Assembly: GCF_002775205.1 (NCBI RefSeq)
Contig: NC_036446.1
Location: 15,314,565-15,378,564 of the forward strand
Direction of reading: 5' to 3'
Source of the DNA: Xiphophorus maculatus
Taxonomy: Eukaryota; Chordata; Actinopteri; Cyprinodontiformes; Poeciliidae
DNA: 64,000 bases
Each line of letters starts with the position of its first letter. Within the stretch, counting starts at the first letter, position 1. The notes under the pieces are model-generated. The model saw only the letters and a program-made list of their open reading frames with translations. It was not told the DNA's origin and did not search any database. The position numbers and the translations under genes are program-made. Below are positions 49,801 through 64,000 of this stretch, one piece after another.

Positions 49801-52800
49801 AATGAAAAATGTATTCCTTGAAATACTCAGACATAATTGTAAATGATAAAATCTGTCTATTATCTATATTCTCTCATTTTTACAGCCTCCTTGTTTCAAT
49901 CCCACATGTCTCCCGCTACACCCTGTGTTGAATGTTCTTAATACATTTGACAAATTACTCATTGCTACTATTTCAGCATGATGGATACTCTTCTATAAAT
50001 CAATATTGGGTCTGTTTGGTGTAGAATGGAGGAAATGAGGTACAGCAGACAAAGAAACCAGCAGGAGATTTGGCTCTGCCTCTTCAACATGAAGCAGCCT
50101 TGAAAGCGGCATGCAGACGGGATAATAGCAGTTTTCAGTCTGCCATTCTCCCTTTGTTCTCCTCTCAACGTCTGACCCAAGAGCTTTGCTTTAGACTTTA
50201 CAGGGTAAACTGTTGTCAACTAATTTATGAGAAAATCACACGTTCATCTGCTACTGTTTCTTATCTAGATCTAAGCTAAAAAAAACAACATATGTTGTTA
50301 AAATGCCGTGTTCTTGAGATGTAAAATCATGAGACAATAAAAAATCATTTTAAAAGTGGATTCTTATTAAGTTTAAAAACATGTAATAAAACAAAAGGTG
50401 CAATAACCTGAGTGCATAAGTACGCTTTAAGTCAGTTTCAACAGTCAGGTCCTTGAGTTAATGTCTGCCATTTGTTAGGAAAACTAATTAAATATAGTAA
50501 AGTTCAACTTTCTAGTCAGATACTCCTAACATTTGCACATTTGCATTCTTCTACTAAAGCCATAGTTTGAAGAGATGTCATAAACTGGGAAAAATTATAT
50601 TATTGTACAAAGGTATTAGTCTGGAGAGAGTCCAGGACAGTTTGTATAAATACCACAAGAACAACAACCGGCAATAACAGGAGATAACTTGGAACCACAG
50701 AAACATTGGAGGTGCTAGACATTCTTCAAAAAATCCTAAACATAAAAGATGGAAACTGATCACAGTGGCTGCCAAGAGACTGATAGCAACATTGAAAGTC
50801 CTGCGGGAATTTGTGCCCAGCATTGGTACACGTGACAGCAAGCTCCTAGTTCCCTAATCTGTTCTTCCAAAGAAAACATCCATACGTGGTTAACATCTTT
50901 TAAAGTTTCACAGTGAAATATGGTGGTGGCTTTATTCTGCTCTGAGGTTACTTTTTAATTTTAGGTTAATTTTGCAAAGTAGAGAAACGAAACAAAGGAT
51001 CGTTCAACTGCTCTGATCCTTTGGTGTTCGGTTTTTGGTTTCCTTTAATGTTTCTGCTTTGATCATTTCCTTTAAAGACGCAGTATTAAGTATTTTAAAG
51101 GAACATAGTGCGACTCTATAGCGTATTTATGTAACTATGTTACCTTCTGTTGTTGCGCAGTTCCACCAGGTGTTTGCTAATTGTTGCTGGCTGGTCTGAA
51201 GGAGTTGAGTGGGGGAGGTGCAGGGAGGGAGGCAGAAGCTTGGTAACTTGGATACTGCATCGTCGAGGAGAAATAGCCACGCCGTGAAGGTGGTGCTAGG
51301 TTAAATCAGTTGTTTTGGACAGCTGAATAGTTGTCTCAGGCATTTTGTCCTTGGGCAAGACACTTCACCCACCTCACCTGCTGTGGTGGTCAGATTGTAT
51401 GGCAGCCTTGTGTCTGTCAGTCTGCCCAGGGCAGCTGTGGCTACAGTCTAGCTCACCACCATCGGCATGTGTGTGAATATGTGAATTACTGGGTGTAGTG
51501 TGAAGCGCTTTGGGAGTCCACTGGACTAAGTAAAGCGCTATGTAGCGGTTTGTGCATTGGCTCTGCCAAACGAAACCTAACAAAAATAAACTGTTTTGAA
51601 GGTGGGCACACTCACTCAGTCAGGTTATTGCAGCTTTTTTGATGTTAATCTTTCTTCCAGCCATAAATTTGTTTCTAGTGGAATTTCGTAAGATATATGT
51701 GAAGGTAGTGAAAGTTTGTAAAGTGATTAATCATTATATCAAAATCTGCTTTTGTATTGCAGTGTGCACACTTTTTGAGCTTCTCACTTTAACGATGGAG
51801 AGAATAGCAAATGCTTTTAGACTCCTGCTGCACTGCATATATAAAGTCCTTGCGTTTCCGATTAAAATTTTACCCTTGCCTCAGTGCATTACCAATTCAG
51901 CTCCCCTGGATACCTGGTTGCAGTGCTGAGTCACACACTTTAATGCATGCTACATGTAAATATGACCCTGCTGCGTAAGGCAGCAGAGCGTCTGACCTGA
52001 TGAAGAACAAGCGTTGGTAATAAAATGAACAGGTGCAGCGTAGGGGAGAAAAATGAAATAGTGGGGTGGTAAAGAAGTGGCTGTATTCATCTCCTTCCAG
52101 CCTACAGTCACACACACAGGCGTCAAGCTAAAACAAATACACTCAGTGTACAGCAGTGAGCACTGATGAAACTGGAAATGTTTAAAAAAGACACAGAAAA
52201 AGAATAATTGTCCAATAATCTATAAGAGAAATAACAATGTGCACATATTTTTAGCCCTCCCTCCTGACTGAGAGCATGCTGGTTTCGTCACTGTTGTCCA
52301 CAGAACCTCTGAGCAGTGTGTCGTCTCTGGAGGTCCACTTTGACCTGTTGGACCTGACTGAGCTGACAGACATGTCTGACCAAGAACTGGCCGAAGTCTT
52401 CGCTGATTCTGATGAGGAAAACCACAGAGAGTCCCCAGCAGGTAAGCCCTGTGCTACAGTAAACGCAAAGGAAGGAAGTAAATGAAAGAGATTTACAATT
52501 ATTGCTTAAGTAGCTGTAGTAGCTCTGAAAAGCTGTAGCTCTGAAAAGACAAAAACACAACAGTTCAATCAGCTCAATTGTTCTCCTCCATCCAGGAAAA
52601 AAAAAAAGAGCTCTATCAGACATAACTCGGCCTGGCACAGTATTCAACGGATGACAAAAGAAATCTACAGTAACAAGAGAAATGTAAAGAATCGCTAACA
52701 CTGAACGAAGAATGTTGATAAATGTGTCTGAGCAATCTCACAATAGAGCTGAGCCATCCATTTGCAGATGAGTCTGTTTCAGCGAGTTACAGTTTCAAAT

Positions 52801-55800
52801 GATTATCGCAACAGCATCCAAAAAACCCTGCTGAGCAATGAAGAGCTCAAAGGTCAAGTGACCCTCAGCGTCACAGATAGTGTTCATATTTGTGGTGAGA
52901 TTTTTTTTATTTATAATTATTTTTAATGATAAATACAGAAACAACCATAAAAATTAAAGCATGAACAATAGTGGTAGTAATATTAATAATAAAATAATAT
53001 TCAGTGCAAAGTAGCCTACAATGTCTTTTTTTTTTTTTTTTGGTGGGGGCAGTGAGGGACCTGGATAATGGATAGGGGGGCGCTGCCCCAAAAAAGGTTG
53101 AGAAACACTGAGCTAGACCAACACAAAGTAGCTTATATTAATGAAGTACATGTTTCTTTAGTTAAAAAATATGAAGAGAGATAATCTCTCTTCATTAGGT
53201 TTTAAAATAACATCTTAAACTTTTGAACATCTCATTGAACATTGTTCAGTCCATCATCTGAAAACCGGAAGACATAACAAAGCTAACAATAAATAGACAC
53301 ACACTGAAACTGACAGGCTGGGCGAAGGGAGGATTAATCAGAGATGCAGCCAGGACACCCAGGGGAACTCTGAAGGAGAGATTTATATCTCAGGTGCTAA
53401 AATCACTTCACAGGACAATGTGGCCTTCGTGGAAGAGAGGCAACGAGAAAGATTAAAAAATAAAAGAGGCAAATGCCTTCTGTCGCAAGGGGACAACTCA
53501 AACATAAGGAGGGTTGAGAACTTACACTTCAACCTCAAAGTGAGTCATGATGGTGCTGAACCTCTTTCAAAAATGGTTCACCGTTTTTGGTGAAGAAAGA
53601 GACAAGACGTACGTCTTTATGGCACACCAGCAGTCAGGGTGATGAGGAAAGGATGTGGGCAACACAAACAAAAGCATGAAATACATGTGCAGAAAAGTTC
53701 AGACTGAACTCTTAGACGTGGCACTGAAATGTGGAAGCAGTGTTTGCTCAGGTCTAGCAAAGTGGCAAATCAAACAGATTTATGTAATCAGTCTCATGGC
53801 TGCTGTCTCACATTCACCTCCGAGCTAAAAATAGCATTTTTGTCATTTTCTCCTTGAACAATGCAAACACCTTCATCTTCAAGAAATCCACCCTCTCCCT
53901 GTTCTCTTTTCTGTTTATTACTAAAACTAAAAAAAACATTTTTTATTTTTATTTTAGTCTCATTGTACAATGAAAGTGGAAGCATTGTAATCTTACATTT
54001 TATAATTGTCTGGCCTTGAAGAAAGTATTAAAAGTTGTCTAAAAAAAAAAACCTTTCCTCTTTATTTTGGCATTTAGAAGACAGAAATCATTTTGCTGAT
54101 CTTAACAGGCCTAAAATAGAAAATGTTTGGTATGATTTAAAATCAGACAGCGAGAAAAAGGTTTTGCATCTTTTAAAACAGAATTTGTGAAACTCAACAG
54201 GATCAGATTTTCAGGCAGCTATTCACAAAACACGCGGTACGTTCACAGAGCTACGGAGATTTAAAAGCAAGCAAGACGCAGCGATATGCAAGATTAATTC
54301 TTTCTGACAGCTAAAGTACACTGACAGCTAAAGTACACAAGTGAACGAAATATCGGTTTTACATTGGATTCTACTTTTTGTGAATTGTGAGGTTTCCACT
54401 CTAACTCGGATCAGATAGCGTTAAGCTTTGGTTGCGAGAGAAAATCGCTCAATGGAAAAATAGTGAGGACGTATCAGGGTTCAGACGATGGTTAAAGCGG
54501 GGAGAGAAGCTGAAGATGGGTGAGTGAGTTCAGGCTAAATGCAGGCTGTTAAATAATTGATTTTCCCCTTCTGGAAACAAAGCCTGTTTCTTCTCAAGCC
54601 ATTTAAGCACAACCAGAATGCAAGAAATTCCTTTTTGCACTTTGTCTTCCTAGTCTCAAATCTTGTGTCGTCTGATTTTATTTTCACCTTCCTTCAGGCA
54701 AGCAGCAGTCTAAATCCCTATTTAGATTGTGTAAGTTTGGACATGTGGCAAAGCATGTTCAGTCTAGAAAGCTCAGAACAAATAGCAATTAAAGGCTTTT
54801 TATTCTAGAGAATCTGAGCAAAAGAATGATGGGGATTTAGTTGGTTTGCTCTTCGTTTTATCCTCAAGTCAGATTCACGAAACATAAAATTTAGATACAC
54901 ACAGACAACCCACCACGGGCAGAGCTTTGTCACTTCAGCTGCAGGACGAATGTATGGATTTCAGAGAACAAAAATTAAACACAGAAGCATTGGTCCAGGA
55001 TTTTACTGAAGAGAAGCATAGAGTGCACAGAGGTAAGGGCTTCTTATTGGAGAGAAACAGAACGAAACAGAGGAACGCTGAGCTGGTAGTATCATCTGTG
55101 AGACGATAAACAAAAAGAGGAACATAATGACCAAAACATCTGCCTCTCATTCTGCTCTTTAAAATTTAGGAGCTGCCTCCTTTGGAAACATATGAAACAA
55201 TCATCCGATCTCACAATGCAACAATTTTGGTCGGGAACCAATGAAGAGAAGCCAAAATTGGGAAAAATGAGCTTTTCTTTTAGTTTTGATTAGAACTCCT
55301 GCTGCAGCATTTTGGATCACCTGACCCGTAATCCACACTACACTTGTCTTTCTGCAATTGCTTGAAATGCAAACAGAAAAGTTCAGTTTGATCCCACAAA
55401 GTGTACATTTAACAGCTGCTTTCTCTCTTCAGCCATTCAGCTATGTTCCTCCTTTGGGAGCATGAGTCTGTCTATAAAAGCACCATTGAATGTAAAAAGG
55501 TCAGGTTCCGGCTCAAACTGGCTGCCTTTAGCACTTACCTAGGCCTTTAATTACTTCCAGATCATTATCAGCAACTGCTTGCCCTAGTTCACAAACTCTG
55601 GTTGAGCTGTGCAAGAAAAAAAGAAAACAAATTGTTTTTTGCAGAATTTGGGAAGAGCTGATATGGATTTTTAGACATAATTACTTTGACAGTTTACAGT
55701 GACGTAGGGTTTATTACAATGTCTTCAAATGAACAACAAGACATCTTGAGCTGTAATCATAGGACTACCAACTGTTATGTAGTTTTATAAGCTATACCTT

Positions 55801-57988
55801 ACAAATTAGAGGAAAACTGCAGACATCTTGTGAGTCAGTAACACTAAGTGAATCAGAAACTCACTGACTGAAGTAGAGAAATCTATATTTATAGCACTGT
55901 CTGTCTGGGAGCTTAGACAAAGCTGGTGCCTGCAAAAGCAAAAGAACCAGGGACAAAAAAGAAACATCACCTCAACTATAGTAGTTCATAAATATTTTTT
56001 CCATTTTGTCTTCTCATGTTTTCCCGCAATCCAATTGTCAGGAGAGATTCAAGCAGAGCACACAAAACAATCATATGTGCATTGCACAGGCAGGATTCAG
56101 CTTGCGCACGTTGCAGACATTTATTTCGTGGCGTAAATGCACCAGGGAGGTTTCTCTCATGGCACATGTTACTGCGGAGTCCTCGCTGCTTCACATGAGT
56201 TTGACATCTCATTAAATCCAGCAGAGGCAATCAGTCATCTGAGATCAATATTTGTCTTATTCGAACGCCTCTCTTTCTTTTGTCGCCTCTCGGTCTTTAA
56301 TATATGGCAGAATACGATGTGTCTCTGGGGAGATATCTACACGGAGAACTGGAAGAGACGGGACCCAACATCAGGCTGATGTGTGCAGAGGACAAGAGCT
56401 CTACTTCACTCATTTAAGGCTGATTTTATGTTATTGACGAAGGTTCAACAACACCACCAAGTGGCGTGAAGTGGCAACAACACCACCACCTTAAAGTCTG
56501 TCCCATGTCAGATGAGAGAATGTTAATATCTTCACTCTCTTTTGAGAGATTAATTTGTTTATTCTATGTGATGGTTAGGTCTCTTTTCTTCAGTGAATTT
56601 CTGTCACATTTCCAACACAAATATCAATGTGCTTAATTGGAATGGTGTGCCCTATAACTGTGAAATGGAAGGAAACTAGTTAAAAGAATCTGGGATTTTT
56701 AAACAATTTTTTGTATAAACAAATGTAAAATCTGGCTTTTTATTTGTATGCAGTGAGTTTTGGGATTTATATTTACCAACTTTTCACATTTAGAGATTGA
56801 AATTATTGCACATTCTAGTTTGCAAAATAGCTTGAGCTCAGTCATGGGGAGTAGAGAATTTATAAGCAGCTATTTTGAAGCTGTTACATATTGACTTAAT
56901 TAAGAAATAGGTTTTGACTTGGCTAATCCAGTGGAAATACATTTTTTCACATAAATCATTGTATTACAGCTCTCTTTGTGTTTGTTTTCCTGTTGGGAGG
57001 TAACTCTCCTCTCCTGTCTCCAGTCTTTTCTTCCAGAACTGTCCTGTATATAGCTGGTGAAGCTAAAGTGTTTACAGTGAGGTTTTCTTTGTCTTTTTTT
57101 TTTTTTCATCGGCACCATAAGTCAGAAAAAATAAGTTTTTGGCTTTTGATTTAACATGGGTTTTCTAGTTGAAGCTCTTGTATGAAGGCCAGATTTTAGA
57201 AATGCACAACCATCTATAGTTCTTCCACCTGAGCCTTGGATTTCTGCAGATCCTCCAGAGTTACCATGGACCTCCTGGCTTTCTCTACTAATAATGTTGT
57301 CCATATCCAACCCAGTAGTTTAGAAGGATTGTAGGTCTTGGTAGGTCTCTAACAAACCTCTGAGATCTCCACAGGACAGCCGGTGTTATATTAAGATTGA
57401 ATTACATCGGTGGATTCTGGTTTTCTTTTTTTAATTAGGTAATTTACGAAGGTAAATGGTTTGACTGAATTTAAAACAATAATTTTCCTTCCACTTAACA
57501 ATGACGTGCTACTTTGCTTGTCAATAAAAAAATTTTAAAAAGGCGATTAAATGTCCTGGTTGCAAAGTGACAAAACACTAATCATTTCCTTCAGGTCTTT
57601 TTATGGAAGAGGAGTTTTCATAGTATATTGCTATAATTCTGTTTTATACTATATACAGAAATAAATGAGTTCCTGAGATAACTGCAAGTGTACTTTTGTA
57701 GGGTGCAACATTACCAACGTTAACACTCTTATTCTCCTTGCATAAACTGTTTCTGAACAGCCTGATTTATGTGCGTCTCTTTCTTAAAAACCCTCAAGCT
57801 GTTTAGCTCCAGTGATGTGTTTGTGGCCCTCAGGTTCCCACCAGCCTGTGCTGCCCAGGAGCGGCTACATGCGCTCGCCCTCGTGGACGCGCTGCAGTAA
57901 AGTGGAGCTGCCTCGTGAGAGGAAACACCACAGTGACTCAGACACAGCAGATCCCTTAATGAAGCTGGAGAGAGCGAAGCATCCATAA
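40815..57988 (+). CDS. dbndd1: Dysbindin domain-containing protein 1
   Basis: Four coding exons, 40815-40845, 46336-46479, 52304-52441 and 57834-57988, joined in phase 1 throughout at GT-AG introns, give 155 aa. The start [11 protein letters not shown] is short and acidic/glycine-rich. Residues about 59-104 carry the diagnostic dysbindin-family core ([19 protein letters not shown], then [20 protein letters not shown]). The last exon has the DBNDD1-type tail [13 protein letters not shown]. Length matches the mammalian protein (about 158 aa). The function is poorly known; the family shares this segment with dysbindin of BLOC-1 but lacks its coiled-coil region. Exon 1 was chosen because its 31 nt gives the right phase and its ATG is just before a GTAAG donor. 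Exon 1 is therefore less certain than the other three. AATAAA words at 58,554 and 58,585 could end the transcript. Confidence 0.93.
43246..43259 (+). promoter_or_regulatory. CTCF-like motif, weaker
   Basis: TCAGCAGGTGGCTG keeps the CAGCAGGTGGC core but differs from consensus at the first and a late position. Confidence 0.25.
43817..43830 (-). promoter_or_regulatory. CTCF-like motif
   Basis: On the - strand TCAGCAGATGGCGG fits the CTCF core except the first base. In dbndd1 intron 1. Confidence 0.35.
44550..44745 (-). mobile_element. tRNA-derived SINE
   Basis: Read on the - strand it has an RNA polymerase III A-box-like TGGCGTAGCAA (44,727-44,717) and a perfect B box GGTTCGACTCC (44,663-44,653), then a body ending in GTCTTCCCCC and further conserved-looking text. 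This is the head of a tRNA-related short interspersed element of a kind common in teleosts. It sits within dbndd1 intron 1, antisense to the gene. It is not a functional tRNA, since no cloverleaf with acceptor stem was found. Confidence 0.75.
47570..48650. mobile_element. Probable interspersed repeat, about 1.1 kb
   Basis: Starts near CAGTGACGTGCGGTCAGGG. It contains GAGGTGAGGCAGGCAG and GGCAGGGGGCGCTCATG stretches and a short open frame (48,272-48,511). The text has the look of a dispersed fish DNA transposon I have seen before but cannot name. The edges are not proven. It includes a CTCF-like GGCAGGGGGCGCT at about 48,064-48,076. Confidence 0.3.
50570..50965 (+). mobile_element. Tc1-like transposon relic
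   Basis: About 50,905-50,950 translates to a decayed [10 protein letters not shown], matching the VKHGGGSVMxWG block of Tc1 transposases. The upstream text (CTGCCAAGAGACTGATAGCA) fits the same family. Stops and frameshifts throughout. Confidence 0.55.
51340..51560 (+). mobile_element. Retroposon-like tail
   Basis: TTGGGCAAGACACTTCACCC, then CAGGGCAGCTGTGGCTACA, then GTGTGAAGCGCTTTGGGAGT and TAAAGCGCTATGTA form a conserved tail found many times in teleost genomes. I attribute it to a retroelement 3' end (LINE/SINE), though the family name is uncertain. Confidence 0.55.
52442..57833 (+). other. dbndd1 intron 3
   Basis: 5.4 kb, GT-AG (CAG|GTAAGC ... CCTCAG). It includes a hAT-like terminal fragment (53,020-53,105) and a perfect 17-bp tandem duplication, CTGACAGCTAAAGTACA, at 54,304-54,337. 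Open frames within are short and unrecognised. Confidence 0.7.
53020..53105. mobile_element. hAT-like terminal fragment
   Basis: A T-run followed by GGTGGGGGCAGTGAGGG and then CCAAAAAAGGTTGAGAAACA. The GGTTGAGAAACACTG word is typical of the ends of vertebrate hAT-derived repeats. Confidence 0.4.
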
Positions 57989-58620
57989 AGCTCAACCCGA
58001 AACGAGCCTGCTGGACAGACGCAGTGGTGAAACCAAGCCACCGAGACGCCTCCATCTGCCACTGTGCACGCACGTGACGCCCCGCAGTGCTGGCGCGTTC
58101 AGGCTCAACTCTGGAAACTCGGCTCCCTGCTCTACAGACAATGATGACGTGCAATAATCTCACTGTTCCCGCTCATTTCTCACACTAACTAACCCAAGCA
58201 AACCTGTGCAGTCATCGTGTTTTTATAGCGGAGGGTTCTTATTGCACTCTGAGCTGCCAGATGTTTTAAATATTGTTTTGTTTTTTTTAGATAGACAGGG
58301 TATGAGGTCAACAGAGTATCAGCACCTTCGTCCTTACAGCACCTCAGGGTGGGCCAACATTATGAGATTGGCAGCAAAAGGTAAAGCCACAATGATGGCA
58401 GATCTTGAGAGGTTAGATGAAACATAAATTAAAACATCCTTGCGCTTATTGAGACTTACTGTTTTTTATTAATTCATCAGGGGTTCCTGCTGCCTGTGAA
58501 GTTAGCAAAGTTAGCCCTAATGAAGATATGTGGGGTAATATCTTCATTATTACAATAAATGTGTGTTGGAATGCAAAAAGCCTGAATAAAAAAGTTGCAC
58601 TTCTTTCTCTAAATTGTATA

Positions 58621-58641
58621 GCCAGCGCCCCCTGCAGGACT
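58621..58641 (-). promoter_or_regulatory. CTCF-like motif, reverse orientation
   Basis: On the - strand CTGCAGGGGGCGCTGGC agrees with the CTCF core YAGRKGGCRS and its flank. It lies between the convergent dbndd1 and afg3l1 genes, facing the forward motifs at 35,043 and 40,026. Confidence 0.5.
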
Positions 58642-59749
58642 GTAGGTGGTGTAGACAAGTAAAGTCAAGTAAATACACCCAAGTAGCAGCAACTTGCAAT
58701 AATTTGTTTCATACACAGATTTCTTTTTTTTTCTTGTTTGCTACCGATTCCCTCCCTCCAACCCTTAGAAAAATGTGTGGCTGCCACAGTCGATGCTGCA
58801 GGGATGCAAATGAGCAGAACTTGAAATGAAAATAAATTCAAAGCAAAGGTCATCATAATTTGTGTGGATGCCAAAAATGAAAAACACAACAAAGTGCCAA
58901 CATTTGTTTTAATAGTAAAATTAACTCAAGATATTTCTTTACTGTCAGTGAATGGATAACAGATTGCTTGGTTCATGTTCAGCCTGCCTATAGGAGGACT
59001 GTCAATAACTGAATGCTGTGGATCAAATGTGATGCTAGAGGACGGTTGATGATTCAATAAAATTGTGGCTCCTTTTAAGTTTTGTATTGTCATTTTCATA
59101 TCCAGCAAACACCCTTCTTTTTTGAAAGAAATTGTATAAATGTAAATTAAAATGTATAAAATTAATAACATTGCAAAGAGAAGCCAATTTGGTGTCTGCA
59201 ACAGGTTTACCCACAGGATGAGTTAAAAAATGTTTAATTAATTTCTATTTCAATAATTTTTAAGACTACTAAGACTCAGTTTCTGCAAATAATTATGGAT
59301 ATGTCATTCATTCTCATTTCTAATTAAAAAAAAACATTTTAAAAAGTGTCGTATTTTGCAAATTTTGAACAAATGTTATAAACCCATTTGTTCTGAGCAG
59401 GAACAGAAAACATAAACATTGAGCTAATGTCATTTACAGACAATATAAAGTCATACAGTGGTTTTCGTGTCCATGAATTAAAAGAGCTTGTCTTGCTCAC
59501 ATAGGTGGTTACAGAAATATTTGCATCTGAAACGTCTGCCTGGCTTTAAAGTTATGGAAAACATGACGGTGAAGGCATTTTTTAACGTCATGAAACAAAA
59601 TAAAACAAATCTTCTAAAATCCTAATTTAAAAAATGTATTTTCTGATAAATAAAAATGGAGTAAAGGACATTAATTTGTCTATATTTCATGAAGGAGATG
59701 ATCAAGTTACAGTAATAACTTCTTTCATATGTCCATAGAGCAAATTTTA

Positions 59750-60440
59750 CAATGAGTGAAAAGTGGGTCAATGGGCATTACGGTGCACAGAAAGTCTGCT
59801 ACAGCCACAAATTCATCTTTATTGGAATGTTACATGTTGTACCAGCACAAAGTAGTGAATTGAAATTACTGAGTTGGGAATAAAAACAATTTATAGCTTC
59901 TAAAAAGTGTGGCATGCATTTGTATTCACTGACAATGCTAAATAATCAATTGAAAACAAGGGATTATAAATACTAAAAAGAAAACATGTGTGTCATTTAA
60001 TATCTATAAAACTGCAGCTATTTCATGGAGGCTTCAGAGATCATTAACATTAATGGAAAAAACAGCATCAGGAAGACCAAGAAATAGAGCAGACCAAACT
60101 GGGAGAAAGTAGTGGAGAAGGTTAAAGCGTAGTTAGAATATCAAACAGTGTGTTAAGCTATAAACATGTCACAGAATGCTGTTAAACCAAGTGTCTGAAA
60201 ATAAAAAGAGTATTACACTGCAACCTGTCCAATAGTTTTCTATGAAGACCATGCTGCTGGTTTTCATAGAAAAAGTGTCAAAAAAAAGCCATTTTTGAAG
60301 GAAACTCAATGAATTTCAGGGTGCAGCTTCATGCAGATGGCATTACTGAAAACTAATGAGAGAAAGTGCAGACCAAATTCTCAGCAGAAGCAGCTGTTGC
60401 CAGCGTTGATGGGGGATGGATGTAGCTAAATCCAGGGTAA
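59750..60440. mobile_element. Tc1-like transposon relic
   Basis: Contains TGCATTTGTATTC (59,915-59,927), the inverse of the terminal 13-mer of three other relics here. It also has AGCATCAGGAAGACCAAGA (GRPRK-like transposase text) and further Tc1-like words up to AACCTGCTAGAGGCTG. It has no open transposase frame. Confidence 0.5.
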
Positions 60441-60761
60441 TGATGGAAGAAAACCTGCTAGAGGCTGAATGTAATGATTCAGATCAAATGGTTTAGATCA
60501 AAGCAGAGTGATGAGCTAATCAAAGGGAGATCATATTCAATTTAGCAATCTATCATAAGATCTGAGTATTACACATCCACTCTTCCATACACTTTTGCAG
60601 AAACTGAAACATTTTGCAATCAAGGCAAATATTTCATGTAGATTTGGTTCTAGAAATGTTTGAGTCATGGTGAAAACATCAGCCCTTTTTGGAGATTTGT
60701 AAAAAAGAAAAAAAAACTCCCTTGCTTTATAGTGGTGTATAACATAAATCCCCATCAAATA

Positions 60762-60841
60762 TGGATGGATGGATGGATGGATGGATGGATGGATGGATGG
60801 ATGGATGGATGGATGGATGGATGGATGGATGGATGGATGGA
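60762..60841. repeat. (GGAT)n microsatellite
   Basis: About 80 bp of pure GGAT units. The His-Pro-Ser-Ile and Met-Asp-Gly-Trp frames over it are artefacts. Confidence 0.97.
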
Positions 60842-60910
60842 TGTGGTTGTAATGTGACAAAATGTTAAGTTCAGGGGATACTAATATTTCTGAAAGGTGC
60901 AGTAAATTTG

Positions 60911-63998
<3,088 letters not shown>

Positions 63999-64000
63999 AG

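Larger units (their letters stand above)
46480..52303 (+). other. dbndd1 intron 2
   Basis: 5.8 kb, GT-AG (GAC|GTAAGT ... CCACAG). It holds three interspersed repeats listed separately (47,570-48,650; 50,570-50,965; 51,340-51,560). No other gene was seen. Confidence 0.7.
57989..60910. other. dbndd1-afg3l1 convergent intergenic region
   Basis: Holds the dbndd1 3' UTR (poly(A) signal candidates AATAAA at 58,554-58,559 and 58,585-58,590), a reverse CTCF-like motif, a Tc1-type relic and a GGAT microsatellite. The afg3l1 3' UTR must run leftward from 60,910. No additional gene was seen. Confidence 0.65.

Noticed and set aside
57729-58163. 144-codon open frame opposite the last dbndd1 exon
   Set aside because: Antisense shadow of a coding exon whose + strand reading is in phase with the dysbindin-family tail.
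60660-60857. Met-Asp-Gly-Trp and His-Pro-Ser-Ile repeat peptides
   Set aside because: They are translations of a GGAT microsatellite.

Overview
The window reads as nuclear DNA of a ray-finned (teleost, probably percomorph-type) fish. It is AT-rich, its genes are split by GT-AG introns, and it carries decayed Tc1-type transposons, a tRNA-derived SINE and many microsatellites. The encoded proteins match vertebrate families whose human counterparts lie at 16q24. Species cannot be fixed from the sequence alone.

Layout. Positions 1 to about 26,500 form a gene desert upstream of foxf1. It holds transposon relics, simple repeats and several blocks of complex, repeat-free DNA that could be regulatory. 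CpG-rich blocks at about 22.2, 25.8 and 26.6-26.9 kb lead into foxf1 (27,850-29,933, + strand, two coding exons, 380 aa), a complete forkhead transcription factor gene. About 3.2 kb further on, mthfsd (39,390-33,662, - strand) lies tail to tail with foxf1, as in mammals. Its coding region is in nine exons, two of which are a duplicated pair of equal length. dbndd1 (40,815-57,988, + strand, four coding exons, 155 aa) starts 1.4 kb from the mthfsd start codon in head-to-head orientation and has introns of 5.4-5.8 kb. The 3' part of an AFG3-like m-AAA protease gene, best called afg3l1, comes in on the - strand from the right edge (63,982-60,911), tail to tail with dbndd1.

The genes do not form a pathway. 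Foxf1 is a mesenchymal and visceral-mesoderm transcription factor, Mthfsd joins a 5-formyl-THF cyclo-ligase-like domain to an RRM, Dbndd1 is a small dysbindin-domain protein, and Afg3l1 is a mitochondrial inner-membrane AAA protease subunit. The desert and the introns probably hold foxf1 control DNA (inference).

The observations most worth checking are these. (1) The afg3l1 zinc-protease motif reads HRAGH instead of HEAGH, which would remove the catalytic glutamate in an otherwise well-kept exon. (2) mthfsd exons 3 and 4 are homologous, both 114 nt and both phase 0, and are separated by a 62-nt intron, which suggests mutually exclusive splicing. (3) mthfsd intron 2 has a GC donor. (4) An unannotated promoter-like segment with a TATA-like box and a splice donor lies at 31.9-32.2 kb. 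(5) A CpG-rich candidate first exon points away from foxf1, in the position where FENDRR lies in mammals. (6) CTCF-like motifs are arranged convergently around dbndd1.
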